Of a stretch of 64,000 nt of DNA, positions 54,046 through 61,255 are shown one piece after another. The notes below the pieces were generated by a model. That model made no database searches. It was not told where the DNA came from and was given only the letters and a program-made list of their open reading frames with translations. Each line of letters opens with the position of its first letter. Position 1 is the first letter of the stretch. The DNA lies in contig CP016211.1 of the NCBI GenBank assembly GCA_001931535.1, positions 3,872,501-3,936,500 of the forward strand, in the 5' to 3' direction. The stretch is from Minicystis rosea. Lineage in GTDB: Bacteria; Myxococcota_A; Polyangia; Polyangiales; Polyangiaceae. A program made the translations under genes and the position numbers.

Positions 54046-54450
54046 TCAGGCGTCTTCCTGCGGGAGCGGCAGGACGTGCTCGACGAAATGCTCCAGCACG
54101 TCGTGCGGCGTGATGATGCCGACGAGGCGCCCCTGCCGGACGACCGGCAGGTGATGAATGTGCCCCTCACGCAGCAAGCTCATCACTTCGTCGACGGTCA
54201 TGAACTCGTCGGCGACGAGCACCGGATGCGACATGATGTCGCGCGCCGTCGCCGTCTCGACGCGATCGGCGAGGATGGCCGCGAGCAGATCGCTCTCGCT
54301 CACGAAGCCGATGACGCGCGTGTGATCGTCGACCACGGGCACGCCTCCGTGCTTCGCGGCCACGAGCACCCGCGCGATCTCCGTGAGCGACATGTCCGGG
54401 TGCACCGAGAGCACGTGATCGGTCATGAGGTTGCGCGCGTGGCCTTTCAT
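54046..54450 (-). CDS. Two-CBS-domain protein
   Basis: A 134-residue cytoplasmic protein made only of a CBS pair: MTDHVLSVHPDMSLTEIARV, GVPVVDDHTRVIGFVSESDL, then MSHPVLVADEFMTVDEVMSL and HLPVVRQGRLVGIITPHDVL. Stand-alone CBS pairs bind adenine nucleotides and act as energy or redox regulators of partner proteins. The partner is not evident nearby. GAGGACGAG precedes the ATG at 54450, which is preferred to the start at 54486. Confidence 0.92.
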   Translation of the reverse strand: MKGHARNLMTDHVLSVHPDMSLTEIARVLVAAKHGGVPVVDDHTRVIGFVSESDLLAAILADRVETATARDIMSHPVLVADEFMTVDEVMSLLREGHIHHLPVVRQGRLVGIITPHDVLEHFVEHVLPLPQEDA

Positions 54451-54720
54451 CTCGTCCTCTCGTCGATGCCGGAGGCCGCGCGGCATGCCCTGCCCGCCCG
54501 CTCCCTTCGGCTCATGCGCCGGCCATGGAACCGCGGAGGCGGAGCGTCAATCCTGACGACGACCGCGCGGCGTCCGCGGATCACGCGCTCTCCCGGCTCA
54601 CCGAGCTGAGCCTTGGATTCCGTCCCGAAACCTCCATCGGAATGCAGGCCGTCGAGCCAGACGTTACCTTGGCCAACACCTCGCCGGGATGATACCGGCG
54701 ATGCACGGGACGGGCTCGAC

Positions 54721-55992
54721 GTGGCTGAGGCGAAGAAACAGAAGAAGTCGCGATGGCGCCGGCGCGCGCTCATCGGTCTGGGTGTGGTCGGCGTCGGCGT
54801 TCCGGCGCTTTGGTACGCCATTCACGAGGTGCCCGGCGTCGGCCCTGCGGTCGCCGACGGCGTGCGCGCGGTGCTCGGCCCGGGCGTCGTCGCGTGGGCC
54901 GAGGACACGGCGTACGACCTTCAAGATCGCTACGATCGCTGGCGCTATCAGGACGCCAAGCCGAAGACGTTCTGGGAGGCGCCATCGTCCAGCGCGACCG
55001 CGCCGCCGCCCGCGAGCGCCGCGCCGCCGCCCGCGAGCGCCGCGCCCTCCACCGCGCCGAGCGACGCGCCTACCGCGGCGCCCTCGGCGGCTCCCGCGGC
55101 GCCGTCGGCGGAAGACGCGTTCCCTCCGTCTGCCTTCACGCCGCCCATTCCGGCGGTCGCGTCCGACGGCGACGGCACGTGGATCGCCGTCAAGGACGAG
55201 TCCGCCGGTGGCCAGCCGCTGGTCATGTACAAGAGCTTGGTCCACCCGGATCCGAAGCGGAACTTCGCGGCCGTCGCGGTCGTCGCCATCGACTTGAAGC
55301 GCGTCGATCTGCACCTCGTGGCCGGCTCGCAGGAGCCGGCTTCGGACAAGGTGCCGGCCGAGCGCCGCCCCGGCGTCGTGCCGAAGGAGGCGCTCCCCGA
55401 TCTCCTCGCGGCCTTCAACGGCGGCTTCAAGGCCATCCACGGCCACTGGGGGATGATGCTCGACGGGACGACGTTCGTCGTCCCGCGCGACGTCGGCTGC
55501 ACCGTCTCGATGTACAAGGACGGCGTCATTCGGATCCGCAGCTGGCCCGCGGTGAAAGACGACGAGCAGAAGCTCGCCTTCTACCGGCAGACGCCGCCGT
55601 GCCTCGTGGAGCAGGGCAAGATCAACAACACCCTCGAGACCACGGAGTACAGCAAGAACTGGGGCGCCACCGTCAGCGGCGACACGGTCATCCGGCGCAG
55701 CTCCATCGGCATCGACAAGAGTGGCCGCGTGCTCTTCTACGGCCTCGGCGAGGCCGTCACCGCGCAGGCGCTCTCGCGCGCGATGCGGGCGGTGGGCGCG
55801 GAGGACGCGGCGCAGCTCGACGTGAACTACTCGTATCCGCGCTTCCTCTTCTTCACGCGCGGCACGGGTGAAGAGGTGCCGCACGTGGCGTCGCCCATCA
55901 TCCCCGGCATCAAGTACCAGCGGACCGAGTACGTCGGCGGCGCCGAGGTGCGCGACTTCTTCTACCTCACCCGCCGCCGCACCTCGTCGTAG
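54721..55992 (+). CDS. Membrane-anchored phosphodiester glycosidase-like protein (NAGPA/DUF2233 type)
   Basis: A 423-residue protein with a basic start, one N-terminal membrane helix (about 17-37, LIGLGVVGVGVPALWYAIHE), a Pro/Ala linker (about 90-145) and a C-terminal domain: VVAIDLKRVDLHLVAGSQEP, LLAAFNGGFKAIHGHWGMML, VSGDTVIRRSSIGIDKSGRV and LDVNYSYPRFLFF. The NGGF block and the following acidic strands fit the phosphodiester glycosidase family (NAGPA), which cleaves sugar-phosphate diesters; it would act in the periplasm. The GTG at 54721 is the likely start, since KKQKKSRWRRR before the helix fits an anchor; a TTG at 54613 is less likely. Confidence 0.72.
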   Translation: MAEAKKQKKSRWRRRALIGLGVVGVGVPALWYAIHEVPGVGPAVADGVRAVLGPGVVAWAEDTAYDLQDRYDRWRYQDAKPKTFWEAPSSSATAPPPASAAPPPASAAPSTAPSDAPTAAPSAAPAAPSAEDAFPPSAFTPPIPAVASDGDGTWIAVKDESAGGQPLVMYKSLVHPDPKRNFAAVAVVAIDLKRVDLHLVAGSQEPASDKVPAERRPGVVPKEALPDLLAAFNGGFKAIHGHWGMMLDGTTFVVPRDVGCTVSMYKDGVIRIRSWPAVKDDEQKLAFYRQTPPCLVEQGKINNTLETTEYSKNWGATVSGDTVIRRSSIGIDKSGRVLFYGLGEAVTAQALSRAMRAVGAEDAAQLDVNYSYPRFLFFTRGTGEEVPHVASPIIPGIKYQRTEYVGGAEVRDFFYLTRRRTSS

Positions 55993-56003
55993 CGCGAGGC
56001 GCC

Positions 56004-56040
56004 GATGGTTTGAGCTCCAACCATTGGAGCTCGAACCATC
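56004..56040. terminator. Long bidirectional hairpin
   Basis: A 17-bp stem with a single G-T wobble (GATGGTTTGAGCTCCAA with its complement), loop CCA, between the stops of two convergent genes at 55992 and 56059. Confidence 0.85.
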
Positions 56041-56058
56041 ACGGCGAGCGCTGCTCGC

Positions 56059-57297
56059 TCAGAAGAAGTACCGCATCGTCACGAGGCCGGAGAGGACGTT
56101 CACCCCCGGCAGCGCCGACCCATCCGACGAGGGCGACGCGAAGCTCCCCACGAACGCGGCTCCGAGCACGAGATCGCGACGGCCCGTGTAATAGAGGCCG
56201 GCGGCGACGCCGTGCTTGATCGTGCTCGTGGAGCCGCTCGCATCGGCGCCGGTGGACGAGGGCACGGAGAACGACTCGTTCGCGTACTCGAAGCGGTACT
56301 CCGCGGAGATCCCGATGGGCGCCGCGGGCGCGAAGTCGAGCGACGGGGCGACGCCCGCGTAGATCGCGATCGGCGTCGAGCCGATGGTGGATCCATCCGG
56401 GCTGCTGGAGCTCCCGCGGGCGACTTCGACGCCGGCCGTGCCTTGCAGGCCGAAGTGCGATCCGAACGCTTGGGCGACGCTGGCCGAGACGCCGCCGCCG
56501 TACGTCGCGCGCGCGATCTTGGTGGCGGCGAGCGCGTCGAAGCCTTCGCGCAGCGCGCACGCGAGATCGCCGACCTGCAAGCAGGCGCTGCGCTCGTTGT
56601 CGGCGGCGATGGCGTTGATGTCCTTCGCGACCTCGGCGATGACGCGCGCCGGGCTCTGCCGCGTGCTCCGCGAGAAGGCGCCGTAGGCGCGCACGCCGAA
56701 CGCGGTGCCGCTCCCCGGCGAGCGGACCGCGGTGATGCGCAGCCCCGGCCGCACGTCGAAGGAGCTCTGCCCGCCGAAGAGGATCGCGCTCTGCGCATCG
56801 CCGACCGCGTGGCCCGCATACGACGCGTCGAGGCCGATCTCGAAGCGCTCCGCGAAGCGCACGCCCGCTTGCAGGCGGCCACCGATCACGGTGAGCTTGG
56901 CGTCGTAGTCGAGCTCGTGCGCGACACCGATGGCGTTGGTCGCAAGCACGTGAATCCCCGGGCTGCTCTCGGAGCCGATGGATCCGGAGAGATCGACGTG
57001 CGTGGAGACGAACGCGTTGTCGAGGAGGAGCGGCGGGCGGAAGGCATGGCCGCGGAGCGTGCGCGTGTCGTCGCGGCGCGCGGGTGACGGCGACGCGGGC
57101 GGCTCGATCGCAGGCGGCGCAACGGGCGGCTCCGCAACCACGGGCGGGGGCTTGTCGATCGAAGGCGGCGGCTTGTCGGCCGAGGGCGGCGGCTCCGGCG
57201 GGAGATCGGCCGGAGGCAGCGGCGGCGGCGGATCTTGCGCCGCGGCCGGCGCAGCGAGGACGAGCACGGCGACGGCGACGATCGAAGCGAAGCGCAT
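56059..57297 (-). CDS. Outer-membrane beta-barrel protein with Pro-rich N terminus
   Basis: A 412-residue protein with a signal peptide (APAAAQ), a repeated Pro-rich stretch (about 22-75, KPPPSIDKPPP) and a barrel of about 330 residues with alternating strands (ELDYDAKLTVIGGRLQAGVR, FEIGLDASYAGHAVGD, IGISAEYRFEYANESF) ending in RYFF, the expected terminal Phe. A short helical stretch (ARVIAEVAKDINAIAADNER) with a Cys pair lies in one loop. No family is recognised. The start is 90 nt from the divergent amidase gene, so the two may share a regulatory region. Confidence 0.78.
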   Translation of the reverse strand: MRFASIVAVAVLVLAAPAAAQDPPPPLPPADLPPEPPPSADKPPPSIDKPPPVVAEPPVAPPAIEPPASPSPARRDDTRTLRGHAFRPPLLLDNAFVSTHVDLSGSIGSESSPGIHVLATNAIGVAHELDYDAKLTVIGGRLQAGVRFAERFEIGLDASYAGHAVGDAQSAILFGGQSSFDVRPGLRITAVRSPGSGTAFGVRAYGAFSRSTRQSPARVIAEVAKDINAIAADNERSACLQVGDLACALREGFDALAATKIARATYGGGVSASVAQAFGSHFGLQGTAGVEVARGSSSSPDGSTIGSTPIAIYAGVAPSLDFAPAAPIGISAEYRFEYANESFSVPSSTGADASGSTSTIKHGVAAGLYYTGRRDLVLGAAFVGSFASPSSDGSALPGVNVLSGLVTMRYFF

Positions 57298-57386
57298 CGG
57301 CGCGGAGCATACTCGCGCCGCCGCAGTTGGAAAGCTCCACCAAGCTCGCGCTTGCCGCGCGATCGCGGCGCGACCAAGCAGGGCAC

Positions 57387-58958
57387 ATGATCTCGCGTAC
57401 GCGTGTTGCTCTCGGGGCCTTCGCCCTCGCCGTCCTCGGCGCCTGCTCGCCCCGCTCGTCCTCGTTCGAAGGCCCGACCGGCCGCTTGATCGCGGAGGCC
57501 GCGAGCGCCCACCGCGTCCCCGCCGATTTGATGGCGGCGATCGCGCACGTCGAGGGAGGGCTCGCGCTCCCGCCGCTCCGCGAGGCCCACGACGACGACG
57601 CCGTCCCGGTGGCGGGCGTGCTGGAGCTGCGCCACGGGCGCTTCGACTCACTGGCACGCGGCGCGGCGCTCACGGGCCTGAGCCAGCAGGATCTGGTGCG
57701 CGATCTGGCGCGCGGCACGGACGCGGGCGCGCGCGTTCTCGCGGAGCTCGGGGCAGTGCGCGGCGCATCGTCCGGCGATCTCGCGGCGTGGGCGAGCGCG
57801 GTCGAAGAGCTCTCGGGGCATCGCACCGAGCGCGATCGCATCGCCTATCGCGCGCGCGTCTTCAGCTTGCTGCGCACGGGCGGCACGCTGCCGGTGCGCG
57901 GCGGCGAGGTGATCACCCTCTCGCCGCACGACGAGATCCCGATCGAGCTGTGCATCGCGCCGCCCGCGCTCGCCACCCAAGGCACGCCCGAGTTCGCGGG
58001 CGCCATCTGGTTCGAGACGCCGCAGAGCGGGAAGTGGATGGCCGGTCGCGACGGCAACCCCGTGACCATGATCGCCATCCACGACACCGAGGGCGGCTGG
58101 GAAGCGAGCGTCGCCACGCTGCAGAACGATCCCGGCAAGTCGGTGCACTACATCATCGACGCCGACGGCAGCCGCGTGGGCCAGTTCATCAGCGAGGCCG
58201 ACACGGGCTGGCACGTGGGCAACGGCTATTACAACCGGCGCATGGTCGGCATCGAGCACGTGGGCTACGTGGCCGAGCAGTACGAGACCGCGCTCTACGA
58301 GACGAGCGCCGCGCTGGTGCGCGACATCGCGGCCCGCCACGGCCTCGGTCCGAACGGCGATGGATCGAAGCTCGATCGCAGCGTGCTCGTCGGCCACCAA
58401 GAGGTCCCTGACGGCGGCCAGATCGCCGAGAGCAGCCCGCCCTGCGCCGACTCCCCCGGCACCTGCGTCCAGAGCCCCGACTACGGCGGCGCCAACAACC
58501 ACCGCGATCCCGGCGTGCACTGGAACTGGTGCCAATACACCGAGATCATCGGCAACGGCGCGCACTGCAAGTGCAACGACGCGTACACGCACTTCAACTG
58601 CACGTACGACAAGTCGGAGCGCATCAAGTGCAACGACGGCGAGAACGTGCTCATCGATCACTGCGCCAACCAGAGCTGCATCGTGAAGCCGATCGGCGAA
58701 GACGACATCTGCGGCGAAGAGGCGACGAGCTCCTCGAGCAGCAGCTCGGGCGGCACCGGCGGCCAAGGCGGAGCGCCGAGCCAAGGTGCCGGCGGCGATG
58801 GCGGCACCGGCGGCGACGGCGGAAAGGGCTCGGGAGGCGGCCTCAATCAGTCGTCGGGCTGCGCGGTCTCCATCGCATCGGAGCGCGGCCTCGCACCGAG
58901 CGCCGCGCTGCTCGCCCTCGGCGCGCTCGCCGTGCGACGGCGCCGCCGCACCACCTGA
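57387..58958 (+). CDS. N-acetylmuramoyl-L-alanine amidase with MYXO-CTERM-like tail
   Basis: A 523-residue exported amidase that cuts the glycan-peptide bond of peptidoglycan. The leader ends in LGAC (Cys20). The Amidase_2 domain (about 220-400) has the zinc residues in MIAIHDTEGGW, VGIEHVGYV and DPGVHWNW. A cysteine-rich stretch and a Ser/Gly linker follow. The C terminus (GCAVSIASERGLAP, then ALLALGALAVRRRRR) has the Gly-Cys, hydrophobic helix and Arg cluster of a MYXO-CTERM sorting signal. Having both a possible lipobox and this tail is unusual. ATG 57387 begins the leader. Confidence 0.9.
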   Translation: MISRTRVALGAFALAVLGACSPRSSSFEGPTGRLIAEAASAHRVPADLMAAIAHVEGGLALPPLREAHDDDAVPVAGVLELRHGRFDSLARGAALTGLSQQDLVRDLARGTDAGARVLAELGAVRGASSGDLAAWASAVEELSGHRTERDRIAYRARVFSLLRTGGTLPVRGGEVITLSPHDEIPIELCIAPPALATQGTPEFAGAIWFETPQSGKWMAGRDGNPVTMIAIHDTEGGWEASVATLQNDPGKSVHYIIDADGSRVGQFISEADTGWHVGNGYYNRRMVGIEHVGYVAEQYETALYETSAALVRDIAARHGLGPNGDGSKLDRSVLVGHQEVPDGGQIAESSPPCADSPGTCVQSPDYGGANNHRDPGVHWNWCQYTEIIGNGAHCKCNDAYTHFNCTYDKSERIKCNDGENVLIDHCANQSCIVKPIGEDDICGEEATSSSSSSSGGTGGQGGAPSQGAGGDGGTGGDGGKGSGGGLNQSSGCAVSIASERGLAPSAALLALGALAVRRRRRTT

Positions 58959-58985
58959 CGATGTGATCGCGAACGCTTCGGCGCA

Positions 58986-59010
58986 CCGTGCGGCCTCGCG
59001 ATCCGCACGG
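58986..59010 (+). terminator. Possible amidase terminator
   Basis: CCGTGCGG and CCGCACGG, 8-bp stem, 9-nt loop, 27 nt past the stop. Confidence 0.4.
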
Positions 59011-59309
59011 CGCGCGCTTCGTCGGTCATCCCTCGATGATCTCGCGGCTGCACCCACCTCTGCGCAGCCAGGTCAGCGCCCCATCTCCACATCATCCGAT
59101 GCTGCTTGCCCGCGGATGCCCCCGCGCCCGGCAAAGCAACGGCAGCAGCCGCGACCGCAAGGGAGCGGGCTCAGCAACCGGATCGGGAACGCGACCCCAC
59201 GGTTCCCGCACACCAAAACCATCCGCCCCAGCCCAGAGCTCGAAGCCTCATGGGGACCGCTTCATGAAGCACATCGACAACCGACGTCGTTCGCGACGAC
59301 ACAAAGCGC

Positions 59310-59348
59310 CGATGCGCGCCGGCTCGTGGTGAGCTCCAGCGCGCATCG
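59310..59348 (-). terminator. Possible kinase terminator
   Basis: CGATGCGCGC and GCGCGCATCG, 10-bp stem with a 19-nt loop, 22 nt past the kinase stop. Confidence 0.4.
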
Positions 59349-59369
59349 CGCATCGCTTCACGAAGTGAA

Positions 59370-60956
59370 TCAGTAACCGAGATCGTTGCCCGCCGCCTTC
59401 TTCCCCGGCGGCTTGGCCTTCGGGGCGGCGGTCGTCGCGGCCTTGGCCGTGGGCATCTTGCCGGGCACTTTCGCGGGGACGGCGGGAGCGGCTGCGGTGG
59501 TGGGGGCCGCCGCGGTCGTGGTGGGCTCGGCGGTGGGTGCGGCCGTCGGCGCAGCGGAGGCCGTGACGGCAGCGGTCGCCGTCGGAGTCGTGGTGACCGC
59601 GGCGGTGACGACGGGCGCGGCCGTCGCGGTCACGGCCGTCGTGGCCGCAAGCTTGGGCGGGTTCGACTTGCCCATCATCGAGGCTGCGAACACCGCAGCG
59701 CCCACGCCGACGAGCGCGGCGGCGCCGACCACGCCGATGAGGAGCGGCGCCTTCGACTTCTGCTTCGGGGGCTCGGCCGAAGTGCTGCCGCCCCACGAGT
59801 TCGCGGTGGCCGTCGGCGGAGCGCCTGCGCCCGCGGCGGCTGCGTTCGGCCAACCCGCGCCCGACTGCGTGACCACCGGCGCGGACGCGCCCGAGCCGGT
59901 CATGCCGGCGATCGGGAGGCCCGGCTGCAGCGGCAGCGTGCCGTCCGACGACATCAACGACGCGGCGCTCGGCCAGCCGGCGCCGCTCGGGTTGCTCGGC
60001 AAGCGGCTCGTGTCGAGCACCTCGGTGCGCATCCCCCCGGACTCACCGTGCAGCTTCGGCAGGGTGTACGCCGGGAGCGGGTTCGCGCGCGTCGCTTGGA
60101 ACTGCTGGAGCGCATCGCGGAACTGCGCGCAGCTCTGGAAGCGCTGCTCCGGCTCGCGGGCCATCGCCTTCTGGATGATGGCGGCGAACTCGGGATCGAG
60201 ATCGGGCACGAAGGTCTGCGGCGGGGGCGCCGCTTCGAGCACGATCTTGAAGAGGAGCTCGTTGAACGTCTCGGCGTTGTACGGGACCTGCCCCGTCGTC
60301 GCTTGATAGAGCAGCACGCCGATCGCGTAGATGTCGGTGCGCTGATCGATCGCGGAGCTGCCCTTGGCCTGCTCGGGCGACATGTAATAAGGCGTGCCCA
60401 CGACCGCGCCGGCGCGGGTCACGTTCATCGCCTCGCCGCCCATCTGCGAGAACTTCGAGACACCGAAGTCGAGGATCTTGACGAAGTTCTGGATCCCGCT
60501 CCGCTGCGGGATGATGAAGACGTTGTCGGGCTTGAGATCGCGATGGATGATCCCCGCGGCGTGGGCCGAGCCGAGGGCGTCGAGGATCTGCACCAGGATG
60601 GGGATGCTCTGCGGCGGAGCGAGCCGACCGTTGCGCTTGATCAAGCCGGTCAGCGTGTCGCCCTCCAGGTACTCCATCACCATGTAGCGGGTGTGGTCGG
60701 GCATCTCGCCCAGATCGAGCACCTCGCAGATGTGCTCGGACCCCACGAGGGCCGCGGCCTGCGCCTCACGCTCGAAGCGGGCGATGACCTCCGGCTGGCT
60801 CGAGACGCTGGCGTGCAGCATCTTGATGGCGACCTTGCGCCGGATCCGGACGTTCTCGCCTTCGTAGACGGCGCCCATGCCGCCTGTACCGAGGAGCCGG
60901 GTGATGCGGTACTTGCCGTCGATGATCTGGCCCGGCTGGCCCATGTCCGCGGTCAT
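59370..60956 (-). CDS. Hanks-type Ser/Thr protein kinase with single membrane segment
   Basis: A 528-residue kinase. The domain spans about 10-280: GTGGMGAVYEG glycine loop, VAIKML, IIHRDLKPDNVF, ILDFGVSKFS, VVGTPYYMSPEQA and YAIGVLLYQATTG. A low-complexity linker leads to one membrane helix (about 395-415, LLIGVVGAAALVGVGAAVFA) and a short Thr/Ala/Lys-rich tail outside. The kinase is cytoplasmic. The start at 60956 gives the usual MTADMGQPGQIIDGKYRI; the frame is open upstream but without a kinase-like sequence. It is divergent from the Hsp70-fold gene across 299 nt with a decamer repeat. Confidence 0.93.
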   Translation of the reverse strand: MTADMGQPGQIIDGKYRITRLLGTGGMGAVYEGENVRIRRKVAIKMLHASVSSQPEVIARFEREAQAAALVGSEHICEVLDLGEMPDHTRYMVMEYLEGDTLTGLIKRNGRLAPPQSIPILVQILDALGSAHAAGIIHRDLKPDNVFIIPQRSGIQNFVKILDFGVSKFSQMGGEAMNVTRAGAVVGTPYYMSPEQAKGSSAIDQRTDIYAIGVLLYQATTGQVPYNAETFNELLFKIVLEAAPPPQTFVPDLDPEFAAIIQKAMAREPEQRFQSCAQFRDALQQFQATRANPLPAYTLPKLHGESGGMRTEVLDTSRLPSNPSGAGWPSAASLMSSDGTLPLQPGLPIAGMTGSGASAPVVTQSGAGWPNAAAAGAGAPPTATANSWGGSTSAEPPKQKSKAPLLIGVVGAAALVGVGAAVFAASMMGKSNPPKLAATTAVTATAAPVVTAAVTTTPTATAAVTASAAPTAAPTAEPTTTAAAPTTAAAPAVPAKVPGKMPTAKAATTAAPKAKPPGKKAAGNDLGY

Positions 60957-61110
60957 TGACCACCCATCTCTTGTGGCGCAGCCAGCCTCGTTCACCCCGA
61001 ATGAGCCGGCCGTGCAGCGGAAGGAGGATACTCGCGTCAGCCAGCCTAGCACGGCACCCGTCGGCCAGCCTAGCGGCCTTCGCAGCGGAGGCTCGGCCCC
61101 CGGGCTCACA

Positions 61111-61160
61111 CTCGCCCGCTCTCGCCCGCTCTCGCCCAGTCTCGCCCGCTCTCGCCCCGC
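61111..61160. repeat. Five tandem copies of a 10-bp unit in a divergent promoter region
   Basis: The unit CTCGCCCGCT is repeated in register at 61111, 61121, 61131 (CTCGCCCAGT), 61141 and 61151 (CTCGCCCCGC). It lies between the starts of the kinase (60956) and the Hsp70-fold gene (61256). Confidence 0.85.
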
Positions 61161-61255
61161 GCCCCCGGCCCGATCCGGCGCGTCCGATCGTTCGTCGCAC
61201 GACAGCGCGTCGAACCTCTCTTCCTTTCGAGCCTTCGTGATAACGTCGCCCCCGT

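Larger units (their letters stand above)
58959..59369. other. Convergent intergenic region between the amidase and kinase genes
   Basis: No gene is supported in 411 nt. It carries two hairpins (58986 and 59310), one for each converging gene. Confidence 0.5.

Noticed and set aside
50802..54170. Reverse-strand open frame of 1122 codons
   Set aside because: It lies antisense to a clear DUF4215/PPC gene whose Cys repeats, leader and ribosome site are convincing. Its composition (Arg, Ala, Val, His) is that of a GC-bias shadow.
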